A DNA stretch of 64,000 bases from Actinernus sp. WN-2022 (GCA_030867875.1 JAOWCC010000019.1:105201006-105265005); one strand, 5' to 3'. Positions 50,995 to 56,291 are shown, counted from the stretch's first letter. The notes: generated by a model not told the origin, from the letters alone. A program made the numbers and translations.

Positions 50995-52840
50995 AGGGGG
51001 GATTTAGAGCTCGACCTGATGTGGATAATAATAATAATAATAATGTCAGTTTATTTTAACCCTTTCGCAGTCTTACACTGAATTATAGGGACGTCAGCAT
51101 TTGGCACGACATTAATATAAGTATTATAGGGCTTACTTGACATATAAAACACACTTATTGACACTTAACAGTTAAACATTCGTTGTAGCGACCAGTGCGA
51201 CCCAGTTGCCTATGAACGGACACGGAACCAACCGTAAATTGTAATGGATGGATTCCAGGCTCCCCCTCTCAAACCATCTGCTCTCACGGTGGTGTCATTG
51301 GATACCATTAGTGATTTGTTTTAAATAGTATGTTGTTTTCGTCTTTTGCAAAGCATATTTAATGCCGTTCTTAAAAGCATAACGAGTTATAGCTTCACTT
51401 ACTGTTAATACTCTCTGGGATGACAACAACCGTTCACATTTTTTCTACATTAATGAATCCGAGATGGTGGGTGATTCTTATTTAGTGAGAATACCATTTT
51501 GTTACGTGCTAATGCACCAGTCAATTGAAATCCCCCCGGGGCATAGCGGGGACATTCACCCAACATGCCCATGAATACTAGTGAAGCAGGGGGCATTAAA
51601 ATCATGTGAAGACCCCTGACCCCGGGATCCATATTGAAATGTTGTTTAATCACCTTGTTCCCTTTCCATGAGGCATGAAATTGAAGTCAAAGGGTCAATA
51701 GACCAGTTTATCGCGAACAAACAAACAAACAAAAAACACTGCCGGAATTTCTAACGGGACCTGAAAAACAGCCAAAGGCTGATCAAAGCCAGGACCCGGC
51801 TAAATCACAGATCGAATTGGAATTTAGCGTGTTGGTTTTTTGTGGAGGGAGAAAAACCAGAGAACCCGGAGAATTTAAAACCCTCGGAGCAAGGACGAGA
51901 TTCCAACAGACTCAACTCACATATGGCGCCAGGTCCGGGAATCGAACCCGGGCCACAGAGGCGAGAGGCGAAGCGCTTAACCACTGCGCCACCCCACCAC
52001 CCCAACAAATGGTAAATCATACACTTACCCTTTCTCAACAGGCTTTCAAGCAAGTCTGCCGCCACAGCTTTCTTCAGTTCTTCCCTCCAAACTTTGAAAA
52101 GCATCTCTAGAGTCTAGTCTAACTCTATTTGTACCGCTTGAAGGTTGAACGAGTCTTCCGTGATAATTATGCAAGTGTATGTCAAATTAGCATGAGGTGG
52201 GAAAGTGAATCCCCTACTTATCCCCCGAGCCGGTAGGAGAGGGAATTCACTACGAGCGTTGACCCCACCTCCCAGGGGAATGAAAAATGGTGAATTTGAA
52301 GTGAACATCCCAGCAATGCCCCCGCTATACCAGGGGGGCGGGGGGGAGGGGGGTGGGGGAGGGGGATTTCAAATGACTGATGCATAAAGCGTTTACCAGC
52401 CTGGCATTCTATGACTCCATCTTGGATCTTGAACTTGGGTAAAAAAAAAGATAAATAGAATTAGTTCTTTCGCCGGCCACAAATGCAATTAAGTCATATT
52501 TACGTTCATTCCATTTTACCTTATCAGCCCAGTACCTGGCAGTCGTGATCCACAACTTCCTTCTGTGGAAAGAAAACCGGTTTGGTCACTGTCCTGTTGC
52601 ATGACAATGTTGCTGCCCTTGAACGACCTTCGAGGAGGCGTGACGGCCTTGGCAGGAAAGAGCCTTGGAAAAGACCTACGGGTTGGACGCATGGACATGC
52701 CTTCCGTCAAGGAAGGCGTAAAGAACAGTGGGGCTGTTGACTTATCACTTGATGACGATGAAACAACTGCTAATAAACGCTCCGCGGCCATGGAGCATCC
52801 CAAGGAGATTTCAGAGATTTCGCTGGAAGAAATCCGATGA
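21925..52840 (+). CDS. Multi-domain cell-surface receptor gene: SRCR-CUB-Ig-LRR-GCC2/3-multi-TM (5' incomplete)
   Basis: Eleven exons join with compatible phase: 21925-22278 (SRCR), 22727-23086 (CUB), 25182-25436 (Ig), 27638-27749 (LRR N-cap), 28247-28318, 29460-29531, 29864-29935, 38938-39009, 42492-42566 (LRRs), 43023-43339 (GCC2/GCC3), 48813-50530 (Cys-rich stalk and membrane segments) and 52528-52840 (tail). Count includes two groups split by large introns. Total coding about 3.8 kb over 31 kb. The ectodomain is built from adhesive and pattern-recognition modules, so a surface receptor or adhesion role is inferred. No signal peptide exon was found upstream. The ectodomain exons are clean; the last two exons carry about nine frame changes. 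The exact family was not recognised by name. Domain calls rest on cysteine and core motifs listed for each exon. Confidence 0.75.
22727..23086 (+). CDS. Receptor exon: CUB domain
   Basis: Starts after CTCATAG and ends at AAAGC|GTAAGG, phase 1 at both ends (g+ga makes Gly from the SRCR exon). The domain reads YQACPSTVVVRDEIGTIFSP, GYPSEYPTNAYCRWRI, IKLHFTVFSLE, ACRYDYLKLE, KYCGKSIPS and LLLTFYSDVSIGSNGFVVKY. The four cysteines and the FSPGYP and FxSDxSxxxxGF motifs are canonical for CUB, an extracellular adhesion and recognition fold. Intron 22279-22726 before it shows only an inverted repeat (ACCTCTGG and AGCGAG blocks near 22350-22425). Confidence 0.85.
23140..23410 (+). mobile_element. tRNA-derived SINE
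   Basis: Starts with a tRNA-like head: A-box-like TCGGTGGTGAGAGCGCTCAC and B box GGGTTCGAATCC, followed by a conserved body (CTCCGGGTTCTCC, CAATTCGATGTGCAC) and a short repeat tail of ACATTT. The body resembles the SINE at 51797-52000. It lies in the CUB-Ig intron. Confidence 0.75.
24072..24210. repeat. Foldback MITE, arms 42 bp
   Basis: Arms 24072-24113 and 24169-24210 are inverted copies (CAAACACGAATTGTTCGTC ... complement), with CTGATGAAAGACGAAC in the right arm. The ORFs on either strand are products of the palindrome. Confidence 0.85.
24358..24425 (+). other. tRNA-like sequence, SINE head or pseudogene
   Basis: AGTAGAGTAGTGGACAA resembles a D-arm and GTGGTTCGAACTCCGG is a good B box/T arm. 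Acceptor stem pairing is poor and a T-rich stretch follows, so a functional tRNA is unlikely. 23411-24071 and 24426-24960 hold only short palindromes and microsatellite-like AT sequence. Confidence 0.4.
24961..24990 (+). other. Hammerhead-like stem II and GAAAC remnant
   Basis: CATTGAAAAAGGCCGAAGGC followed by CGAAACGTC has the stem II (GGCC-GAA-GGCC) and GAAAC of a hammerhead, but CUGAUGA is degenerate. Typical of Penelope-like element ends. Confidence 0.35.
25182..25436 (+). CDS. Receptor exon: immunoglobulin (I-set-like) domain
   Basis: Acceptor CCCTATTGTAG and donor GTCGTGG|GTAAGT give a 255-nt exon, phase 1 at both ends; an alternative acceptor six bases further (TTCCAG) keeps phase. 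The domain shows MGSNVTLRCSAEGVP, VTWYKGNEEL and the DSGEYRCAIWNSVG C-terminal strand, with two disulphide cysteines and the core Trp. It sits between CUB and LRR modules. Pieces of its 3' end with the donor are duplicated in the following intron. Confidence 0.85.
25903..26266 (+). repeat. Partial duplications of the Ig exon 3' end and donor
   Basis: GTTGGCAGGGAAAGC followed by a truncated ISVV coding end recurs at 25903 (with GGTAAGTGTGG donor) and 26224; a third piece near 26142-26205 keeps the donor-side intron sequence (GACAGAGCTACTTAATAG). They lack the 5' part of the exon and an acceptor, so they are not exons. 25480-25860 between them holds repeated ATGAAATACAG/TATTTCATGG blocks. Confidence 0.7.
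26294..27070. mobile_element. TTAA-flanked MITE, copy 2, with nested insertions
   Basis: Inverted relative to copy 1 at 16747-17341, flanked by TTAA at 26290-26293 and 27071-27074. Compared with copy 1 it carries two extra segments: 26600-26712, starting with an AAT microsatellite, and 26944-27061, a piece of the repeat seen at 13150-13265. Between them sequence follows copy 1. Confidence 0.75.
27228..27366. repeat. Foldback repeat
   Basis: CATGTTTTATACTATCATG at 27228 is inverted at 27342-27366, with further pairing of GAGAAATGTT inside. The flank to 27540 (TTATATACTCTGATAAAACATG) resembles a related half element. Confidence 0.75.
27638..27749 (+). CDS. Receptor exon: LRR N-terminal cap
   Basis: After GTTCACAG the exon encodes CPSPCSCVSDHGEVKVSC, RNLTRIPKGIPLSATE and ends at GAAAT|GTATGT. 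CPSxCSC...VxCS...LxxIPxGIP is the classic cysteine-rich cap before leucine-rich repeats. The first codon is completed by the Ig exon (g+at, Asp) and the last by the next exon (at+a, Ile). It is too short to be seen as a long ORF. Confidence 0.85.
28247..28318 (+). CDS. Receptor exon: LRR 1 (72 nt)
   Basis: Bounded by TTTCATTACAG and CT|GTGAGT. Encodes DLTHSQIKVLHITNLKGLE plus TARL, one 24-residue leucine-rich repeat. Phase-2 boundaries match the cap exon and LRR 2. Confidence 0.75.
29460..29531 (+). CDS. Receptor exon: LRR 2 (72 nt)
   Basis: Bounded by TATTCCCAG and GAACT|GTAAGT. Encodes YLTSNNISYIQVGSFRDM then SLLIEL, a standard LRR with the NxI turn. The 3' half plus donor is duplicated twice just downstream. 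Confidence 0.85.
29592..29702 (+). repeat. Two partial duplicates of the LRR 2 exon end
   Basis: GGATCATTCAGAGACA...GAACT|GTAAGT of LRR 2 recurs at 29592-29626 and 29668-29702, 76 bases apart, each with donor but without acceptor or the 5' half of the exon. A still shorter piece is near 29556. Confidence 0.8.
29864..29935 (+). CDS. Receptor exon: LRR 3 (72 nt)
   Basis: Bounded by CTATTTCAG and GTGTT|GTGAGT. Encodes FLGDNNIPSLEEGTFDGL then TSLEVL. Same phase and length as its neighbours. Confidence 0.85.
30401..30470 (+). other. tRNA-like sequence in left arm
   Basis: CGGCTCTATGGTAAAGCGG has a good A box and GGAGTTCGATTCCC a B box, 70 nt in total. The acceptor stem is only partial here; the right-arm copy has a 5-bp pairing CGGCT/AGCCG. 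Confidence 0.45.
30726..31620. mobile_element. Nested foldback element, arms about 330 bp
   Basis: Ends GTAATTTCAGCG and CGCTGAAATTAC. Arms 30726-31060 and 31280-31620 share TATACCAGGGTCGTA, ACTCCCGGGTGGGGGACC and many direct copies of GATCCC. The interior around 31080-31280 is unpaired. Inserted at the inner edge of the left arm of the long-TIR element. Confidence 0.8.
31621..34045 (-). mobile_element. LINE-C: minus-strand non-LTR element, 5'-truncated
   Basis: On the minus strand the order is endonuclease end, linker, RT and C-terminal region, closing with a (TCTG)n-type tail at 31622-31640. The 5' end is cut in the endonuclease at about 34045. At least two frame changes (near 33045 and 32700) disable it. 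Confidence 0.85.
31750..33047 (-). pseudogene. LINE-C reverse transcriptase
   Basis: ORF 32775-33047 has AKIFEKIIYDQL, CQSGFRSLHSTLTAL and VIFIDLKKAFDTLNHQI; ORF 32318-32683 has IIGPLLFLIYIND, the YADD catalytic box and LSLNIAKTEFMVIG. Downstream, degenerate codons (LQKLQNRAARVIT, SGAFLWNNLPHDLR) complete the C-terminus to about 31750. Confidence 0.8.
33044..34090 (-). pseudogene. LINE-C endonuclease end and linker
   Basis: ORF 33818-34090 carries RMLDLCLTNFPE and LQLGISDHSLIYL, the endonuclease C-terminus with SDH; its first codons (above about 34045) are already foreign. ORF 33044-33799 continues with KHAPLRTKRIRNKKSPWI, NDPRKTWKLINDL and the RT start KATGLDKIPCKLLKIA, ending in a shifted frame. 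Confidence 0.8.
34050..35820 (+). mobile_element. LINE-D: plus-strand non-LTR element, 5'-truncated
   Basis: Starts inside the RT domain at about 34050, head-to-head with LINE-C, and ends with a (GATT)n tail (35803-35820). A 3' hairpin pairs ACACGA with TCGTGT (35753-35788) around AAGCT-GTA-AGCTT. It is of a different lineage from LINE-C. Confidence 0.85.
34059..35618 (+). CDS. LINE-D reverse transcriptase, open 519 aa
   Basis: Motifs in order: STGPDKIPTKLLKLAGD, ITPIFKKED, NYRPISNLS, YRTGYSTELLLVHLTE, AAFIDFKKAFDSVSHP, VTFGIPQRSVLGPTLFVLY, the YADD catalytic box (YMYADDTTIF), LLGMTIDNKLSW, VTYGLVAWG and a C-terminal STLWNALIS. The frame is uninterrupted to the stop. The Gly of the usual QGS motif is Arg (QRS), and SGFR-type residues are altered (WAYRTGYS), so activity is doubtful. 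Confidence 0.9.
   Translation: MKTNKSTGPDKIPTKLLKLAGDAIVPPLASLYRYSMQHGIVFNSWKTARITPIFKKEDETERENYRPISNLSVPSKILESEVNTVLVHHAFKEHQLVTERQWAYRTGYSTELLLVHLTEMWRKSIDSGLVVAAAFIDFKKAFDSVSHPILETKLKDNFGINGPLFAWLKNYLKDRNQYTNVNGTESAKLPVTFGIPQRSVLGPTLFVLYTNDLPTSVKSGSVYMYADDTTIFCSGKSADEVIEELNLALKELYEWCIKNNLTPHPKKCEAMLLSRSSCMGPMAPVYVGSSVIKWVSQTRLLGMTIDNKLSWTAHTLQLKKNFAGKLDLLKRSRFLSTDILESFYCKVILPSVTYGLVAWGGCNCIDNFNSLERLHCRAARIIFNLPRDMPSKDVLNHAKWSTLFDNYKLAIVKLIHKAYLNRLPTVMSGIIEKRQPKYSFRATDQLITPRFNTRYMKHSIAYRGSTLWNALISKNTSIVTSCTKALSNKVVKMDTFKDFNFSTNSVQTTKFRLGEYLYT
36176..36245 (-). other. tRNA-like sequence in right arm
   Basis: Minus-strand counterpart of the left-arm copy with near-identical A and B boxes. 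Flanked by AAACTGAGAAAGGAGAAAAA, a segment missing from the left arm but present at 10.5 kb. Confidence 0.45.
36808..37150. repeat. Interspersed repeat with short TIRs, copy 2
   Basis: GAGTTATAGAGGTTT at 36808 is inverted at 37066-37080. Interior and right flank match 21125-21440. Confidence 0.7.
37151..38333. other. Intron sequence, nothing recognised
   Basis: Non-coding. GGGGTCACC recurs with CCTCGTTTTT/TTTTTCGTTTC blocks near 37240 and 37630. A 73-codon minus ORF (37845-38066) begins MGKSLLVIVLLSQIA, hydrophobic like a signal peptide, but has no supporting exon or domain. Confidence 0.35.
38334..38645. repeat. 31-bp minisatellite, about 10 copies
   Basis: Unit GTTATGGATATCTAAATCTA + ATGATGTGTTT. 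The unit matches the arm of the foldback element at 54655-55068 (TTTGTTATGGATGCCTAA), and the flank 38646-38740 (AAATTGTACACTATG, CGCCGCCATTTTGGATC) continues that arm. Confidence 0.8.
38938..39009 (+). CDS. Receptor exon: LRR 4 (72 nt)
   Basis: Bounded by TTCTTAAAG and TATTT|GTACGT. Encodes FLSHNKLTSLSHGFFRGM then PNLKYL. It follows a 9 kb intron filled with nested mobile elements, yet phase and length are preserved. Confidence 0.85.
39010..39510. other. Intron sequence, nothing recognised
   Basis: AT-rich, no exon or repeat that I can support. Confidence 0.35.
39511..39874. repeat. Two adjacent nested foldback elements
   Basis: First palindrome 39511-39662: outer AAGCTGCCATGTAGG inverted at its right end, inner ATTATTCACCAAGCTATAAA inverted at 39619. 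Second 39691-39784: CCAGAGCCCGCGCTTTTTTT inverted, within outer GGAGATACG / CGTATCTCC ends (39663, 39874). The second interrupts what appears to be a third. Confidence 0.75.
39985..41440 (-). pseudogene. LINE C-terminal fragment split by a MITE, with a 176-bp tandem duplication
   Basis: Minus-strand codons: LADKLQILQNRAT right of 41383, then SSQLLLKLSWDRVSIRRKK left of 40442, then ORF 40114-40368 (NHTAPNYLQDLF, SGASLWNNLPANVRNTES). The last part is duplicated head to tail: blocks starting at 39987 and 40163 are nearly identical over 165 bases. Confidence 0.8.
40451..41373. mobile_element. 923-bp TIR element with 9-bp target duplication
   Basis: Ends TAGCCTGAATTTCAG and inverse; arms of about 90 bp (40451-40545 and 41283-41373) containing TCGTTCCTCCCGAGAGAGAC. 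GGAACTGGT flanks both sides (40442-40450 and 41374-41382). Removing the element and one GGAACTGGT restores LINE coding sense. Interior is non-coding. A 9-bp duplication is usual for Mutator-like elements. Confidence 0.85.
42018..42188. repeat. Foldback MITE, arms about 70 bp
   Basis: AAGGGTTATAGACTGGCGTG pairs with the right end GGCGTCTCTAACCCTT, and TTTTATTGACAAATACAGGC with its complement at 42142. 41441-42017 before it shows only a short inverted repeat (TTTGTTGTCCCA / TGGGACAACAAA). Confidence 0.8.
42492..42566 (+). CDS. Receptor exon: LRR 5 (75 nt)
   Basis: Bounded by TTCCGCCAACAG and CTACAT|GTAAAT. Encodes YLMNTEMEKLNLRAFRQM then DNIDIY, a weaker LRR with one extra codon. Its last two bases plus the first base of the GCC exon make Ile. 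No cysteine-rich LRR C-cap was seen. Confidence 0.75.
42665..42915 (+). mobile_element. tRNA-derived SINE
   Basis: Head GGTTAGCTCATTGGCTAG (A box) and GCAGGTTCAAACCCCGG (B box), then a body ending CTCCGTCCACTAAAACAG and AATAAATCATAAA. The head resembles a full tRNA with CCGG... pairing to ...CCGG. Lies in the LRR 5-GCC intron. Confidence 0.75.
43023..43339 (+). CDS. Receptor exon: GCC2/GCC3 (ephrin-receptor-like) Cys-rich domain
   Basis: After TTTCATCCCCAG the exon gives a linker DAVVARDEIRANHKALYVAL, then PCPPGTHVKQ, ARCILCPAGGYYSDT, ECKLCNPGTYV and RDCIVCPTG, ending at ACAG|GTAAAT. CPxGTY...CxxCPxGxY pairs are the signature of the GCC2/GCC3 or Ephrin_rec_like family. It stands between the LRRs and the membrane part. 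Phase 1 donor joins directly to the exon at 48813. Confidence 0.85.
43805..44640. repeat. About 173-bp tandem repeat, five units
   Basis: Units begin near 43815, 43984, 44157, 44331 and 44498 with CCACCCCTCCCCCCTCAG and include GTTGTGTTCGTCGTGTTTAC and CAGGAAATG. Copies 2 and 3 are closest, outer ones diverged. Intronic, non-coding; 43340-43804 before it holds a TTA microsatellite at 43744. Confidence 0.8.
44821..45286. repeat. Direct duplication and (TTAA)n tract
   Basis: TGAACTTCATTTGCGCGA to ATACCRAACATTAA occurs at 44821-44945 and again at 45145-45265. The second ends in an ATTA tandem tract 45262-45286. 45287-45700 shows nothing. Confidence 0.7.
45999..46712 (+). pseudogene. LINE-E reverse transcriptase, N-terminal part
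   Basis: KASGLDDIPASLLKASG, ARVSSIFKDDYKTDPNNYRP, FQSGFRPLHSTVTALLDATN and LLLDLKKAFDAI are RT motifs. After the stop at 46712 a degenerate FFLFYINDLSNC follows; the catalytic FADD box is not readable (TSCR.. at 46785). Confidence 0.8.
47046..47878. repeat. 43-bp minisatellite inside LINE-E, about 19-20 units
   Basis: Unit TTCAAGTGCGTCGGCGTTAA + TAATTTAACTGTTAAATTATTCA. Each unit has a perfect 23-nt palindrome (AATAATTTAAC-T-GTTAAATTATT). The array begins and ends in LINE codons for the K-C-[VL]-G-V-N stretch (the YLGV motif). Variants GCG/GCC/GTG before TCGG are interspersed. Confidence 0.9.
47880..48390 (+). pseudogene. LINE-E C-terminal codons
   Basis: VKLQKLQNS, ARIITSSNYDIRSDHILAEL, ERRQSKLASMVSKCTHDSVP and CGIHLL fit the LINE C-terminal region, in several frames. 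Confidence 0.65.
48813..50530 (+). CDS. Receptor exon: Cys-rich stalk and multi-pass membrane region, frame-disrupted
   Basis: Acceptor ACTCTCTCAG, donor TTGTTG|GTAAGT. The first 115 codons are open (CKCIDGFHRRYRFGPCHKC, KPGYYWYW, PYKCPHVKSCQGG). Then the apparent protein hops frames near 49150 (CELCRPGYYKR), 49205 (QPCPSKAWVLGQ), 49245 (FVAIFILLIAFVIWIGKR, a membrane helix), 49325 (MVDIVLARFKIVIGFYQV), 50110 (VVKAKPKTLRDRE, FLYENYKDDAWYWELVEIVR), 50255, 50290 and 50350 (LMLTSLIVTFINLGIGVI, LLVNILVVGANVLVIVII). About seven hydrophobic helices are visible. The longest open piece is 49290-50144. Continuity of sense across the shifts shows one ancestral exon; whether the shifts are real or sequencing errors is open. 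Confidence 0.7.
50531..51508. other. Intron with extreme poly-G tract
   Basis: 50944-51000 is almost pure G (only single C, T, A interruptions), followed by an AAT microsatellite (51026-51046). A TAATAAT-flanked conserved end (AACCCTTTCGCAGTCTTACA) follows. The rest shows no feature. Confidence 0.7.
51509..52384. mobile_element. TIR element with SINE inside, copy 1
   Basis: Left end TAATGCACCAGTCAATTGAA and right end GGGGGATTTCAAATGACTGA + TGCATA are inverted copies, as are GGCATAGCGGGGACATTCAC and GTGAACATCCCAGCAATGCC. The right TIR contains an expanded G-rich tract (52335-52369). A second copy without the right end lies at 62250-63300. No transposase. Confidence 0.7.
51797..52000 (-). mobile_element. 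tRNA-derived SINE inside the TIR element
   Basis: Minus-strand head GGCGCAGTGGTTAAGCGC (A box) and CCCGGGTTCGATTCCCGG (complete T arm), then body GGTTCTCTGGTTTTTCTCC ending near CCAATTCGATCTG. The copy at 62543-62705 has lost the B box by a deletion of about 45 bases. Confidence 0.8.
52528..52840 (+). CDS. Receptor last exon: membrane-proximal segment and cytoplasmic tail
   Basis: After CCTTATCAG the exon reads QYLAVVIHNFLLWKENRFG, continuing the last helix. One frame change near 52590 is followed by TMLLPLNDLRGGVTALAGKS, KNSGAVDLSLDDDE and EISEISLEEIR, ending at TGA 52838-52840. The tail is Ser/Asp/Glu-rich with possible phosphorylation sites. 52841-53111 is taken as 3' UTR. Joining to the previous exon (g+cc) is in phase. 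Confidence 0.65.
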
Positions 52841-53111
52841 AACTTCAGCGGAAGACCATAACCTATGGGCTGGCTATCTAACAGTTCTAAAGTCGATGGC
52901 CATAAATATGAGTTTTGCATGTTTTCGTTTATAAACGAGTCAAAGAACGGACTTATGGGAGGAGTCTTCGTCTTGGAAAGAATCCAGGCAGTCCGCTCAA
53001 ACCTGGTACGAGATAAAAAAACATATTTTTGTCGTGTTTGTTTCCTTCAGTGTTTTTTTTCCTTTATTGTGAGAGCGTTGTGAGAGTTGAGACTTGAAAC
53101 AAGCTATAGAC

Positions 53112-53203
53112 CTTTGCATAGCCGCCATGTTGGTGTACAGGTAACGATAGATTCCTCGTTAGCTTCTTTTATTCTGTACACCAACATGGCCGCCATGCCC
53201 TTT
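53112..53203. repeat. Foldback repeat
   Basis: GCCGCCATGTTGGTGTACAG and the inverted CTGTACACCAACATGG around a 33-nt centre. Starts about 270 bases after the receptor stop codon. Confidence 0.75.
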
Positions 53204-53831
53204 GTCATTTGAATCTCTGGGGATTGAGTGCAAACCATCTATTGGTTAAAAAGGTAATAAAAAATTATTACTCGGTCTACCCGTGGCGAGTCCGAAGCTT
53301 AAATAGGACATTTGCAGTGATGGCGTCACATACTACAACAACCAGGACACTTTGCGCGAATTCTTTTGTTCCTCTAATTTGTACCATTGTCTTGGAATTC
53401 CCAAAGGAGTTTTAAAATCTGAATGAGAAAGAGAATTTGAAAAGGATTCTGGTAGTTTTAGTAAAATGACGCCATGATGAAAATGTCCTATTAGCTTACA
53501 TTCGTGTTTTTATTCTTTCATCATCGTAAGTGAGTATCACTCTAGCAACTATATCTATGCATGCTATCCATGCATGTGGGAGAACTTTTCACAAGTGGGA
53601 GTAAGTGACGTCAAACTTCGGCATACTCCCCTAAAATTCTCCCGGATTATTCTAGCACTGGAAGTGTTATTTACAAACAAAACTGGAATATAATAAATTG
53701 TCATAATTCTTGCTTTGTGAATAACATGATAAACATCGACGTCAAATTAAACAAGCGGACATGCGCGGTGTTATAAATTTCGTTCTTCCGTTTGACGTTT
53801 CAGCTCTCACGTGCGCCCGAGCTACTATAGC
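53204..53831. other. Non-coding, nothing recognised
   Basis: Short ORFs only; one TGACGTCA at 53606. Confidence 0.35.
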
Positions 53832-53973
53832 CCGGTTGTTCAAAGGCTGCATAACCTGCTATCCATCGGATAGATCCCTATCCAGTGGATAAAATAAGCT
53901 AGTTTGGTTAATACTTATCCACTGGATAGGGATATTTATCCAGTGGATAGCGTCATCCACCCTTTGAACAACG
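53832..53973. repeat. Foldback MITE
   Basis: Ends CGGTTGTTCAAAGG and CCTTTGAACAACG; interior holds repeated TATCCACTGGATA palindromes. Confidence 0.8.
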
Positions 53974-54099
53974 GATTCTGAACAACATTTATTACCCAGG
54001 CCACCTCCAAATACCCTTATGGTGAATACAAACAAGACACCATTTTGAGTGCTCATCGTAACACTTGGGACGCTGCTTTTTTTTCCTGGACAACAATCC

Positions 54100-54190
54100 T
54101 ACGCAAAACTGATGACTCCAGTAGAGCTGATAGAGGTGTAAGTTGACCTCTCGCAAGCTGTAAGTTTTGATAATCATCGTGTAATATAGT
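54100..54190 (+). other. LINE-D-type 3' end fragment
   Basis: CGCAAGCTGTAAGTTTTGAT followed by AATCATCGTGTAATA matches the 3' hairpin region of LINE-D (35763-35795). Confidence 0.45.
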
Positions 54191-54654
54191 TATGGTATTG
54201 TTAGTATTATTCATTTATTGCATACATCTATTTCAAAGTATGTTGATACCATTGAACAAAGAACAACAAACATTGAACAATAGTTTATTTTTCCGATCTA
54301 AAATGTGACTTGGTAATATTATAATACTGCACGCTTTGGTCATGCCATCGCCCGATGATAAGTATTAGATAATTAGTCAGGCCGAAGCATAATTAATAGA
54401 GGGAAATGGTAAGAAAACTCGACAAACTGCTAAAGGGTTCACAAAGGCGCTGCGATTTAGGTTGGAAGGGGATAAGACAAATGATTATGTACGGTCATAT
54501 AGTTCATTGGCTTCCCCTGAACGACTGAACCCACAAGTTTCTATATATTGGCTATTATATACGTTCGTTAATCGTGTTCCGAGTAATTTATTCACCTTCA
54601 TTACCATGTTCAATTATCCGTATCGCATTACGGTGTTCATTCAGAGATATCGAT

Positions 54655-55068
54655 GAAATCTCGGCTGAAAAACAATATTTGCTCTCAAGTGTTTGTTATG
54701 GATGCCTAAGTCTGTTTCTGTGTTTGTCTCCAGTAAATTGTACACTAGATGTTATTTATGCACCGATTTTCCTCTCGATAAAGCTCAATCGAATTTCCTG
54801 CGCGCCGCCATCTTGGATTTTGTGACGTCACAGTGTTGCCCCTATTGTCAGAAAACAATAGTTCTTTTGTTGTGTAACAAGAGGGGCAACACTGTGACGT
54901 CATGTGATCCAAGATGGCGGTGCGCAGGAAATTCCAATGGTTTTATCGACAGGAATATAGGCCCATAAATGACATCTAGTGTACAATTTGCTGGAGTCAA
55001 ACACCGGCAGCAATATATTTAGGCATCCATAACAAACACTTGAGAAAAAAAAATTCTGCCGAGGTTCC
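54655..55068. repeat. Foldback MITE, arms about 185 bp
   Basis: Arms contain CAAGTGTTTGTTATGGATGC, AAATTGTACACTAGATG, CGCCATCTTGGATT and TGTGACGTCAC, inverted right of a 50-nt centre. The arm is the parent of the 31-bp minisatellite at 38334. Confidence 0.85.
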
Positions 55069-55715
55069 CTTTAAAATAAATTATTTACATGATTTATTTT
55101 CCTAAAAGCTTTATGCACTGTATTGCTTGATATTCTAGTTCTAAAATATCTCTGTTTTAGAGAATATCGCGGCTACATTGTCAGGCGACGCGACGAGACG
55201 TAAAATAAATTGAGTCACCTTGCGAGTTCGAATCCGTACTTGAGAAGCTCTCGATTCAAACGTTCTCGGGGAAAAATCTCCCGAGCAAAGTGCTTCTGAA
55301 ATTGTTTTGGAAAATTTAAGGAAACAACTCGTCTTTGACTTCAACAACTTGAATAACATGCCAGTTTACAAGGGTCGATCGTTAATTTAGGCGCCGAGTT
55401 TGTGTCTTTTATATTTTCTCCGAATGCTCCTCTCTCAACATTTCAAGGCAATCGCAGGCGATTTAATAGTCACAGAGCCAGGACGTCTCATAGTCATCAG
55501 TTCCTTTAAAGTTTTTAAGGTCTCCATGTCCTGGTACAAGATTGATGCCCGTATTTTCTCAACAACAGGAAACCGGAGCACACAACAACTCAATCTAAAC
55601 TCACATGTCAGGAAAATCCTCGTTTGGCGAGTAAACAGTAACATGTTCGTTTAGCCAATCAAAGACCGAGAAGTGCGATATGTAATGAATTATGATATAC
55701 CAACCAATCATATTC
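55069..55715. other. Non-coding, nothing recognised
   Basis: No domain in the overlapping short ORFs at 55400-55654. Confidence 0.35.
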
Positions 55716-55920
55716 GTGACCTGGAACACGAACGTAACTCTCACGATGTTAGTAGAGCAGCGGCTGTCCACAGCCTATGTACAGATGCACAGATGACGTC
55801 ACGTGACCTTGAACACGATTAACGAACGTAACTCAGACGCTCTCACGATGTTTTAGGTGAGCAGCGGCTGCCACAGACTATGTACAGATGCACAGCCGAT
55901 GACGTCACGTTTTGCACGCA
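55716..55920. repeat. Direct repeat, two units of about 100 bp
   Basis: TCACGATGTT, AGCAGCGGCTG and ATGTACAGATGCACAG with TGACGTCACG recur at 55741 and 55842. A third partial is near 55960. Confidence 0.65.
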
Positions 55921-56291
55921 CGAATAGATGTCATCCTGTCTTGGGTCTGTCCTCTTATAGATGCTCAGATGACGTCAAAGCGTGAAGAGAACATCAGTTA
56001 CACCACTCAACTGCGTCTCGTGGCGTACCATGTCGTCTCGTGACATACCGTGGCGTACTTCTTTGTACTCGTCACGTTGTCACGTCATCTGTGCGGCTAT
56101 AACTAAAGAGGAGAGATGCGCGGCAAAATGACGTCTATTTGTTAAGTCTTAATGTGACTCGTGAATAAAAAGACATACTCGATCCCAGACCCTTCTCAGT
56201 CATTTCTTACCGTCATGGGACTGGGGAAGAGGTTGGTGAGAAATATAAAAACATGCAATATAATAGTATAAAGGTGCCAACAATGTGTACG

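Noticed and set aside
50890..51081. Gly-rich protein
   Set aside because: Product of the poly-G tract within an intron.
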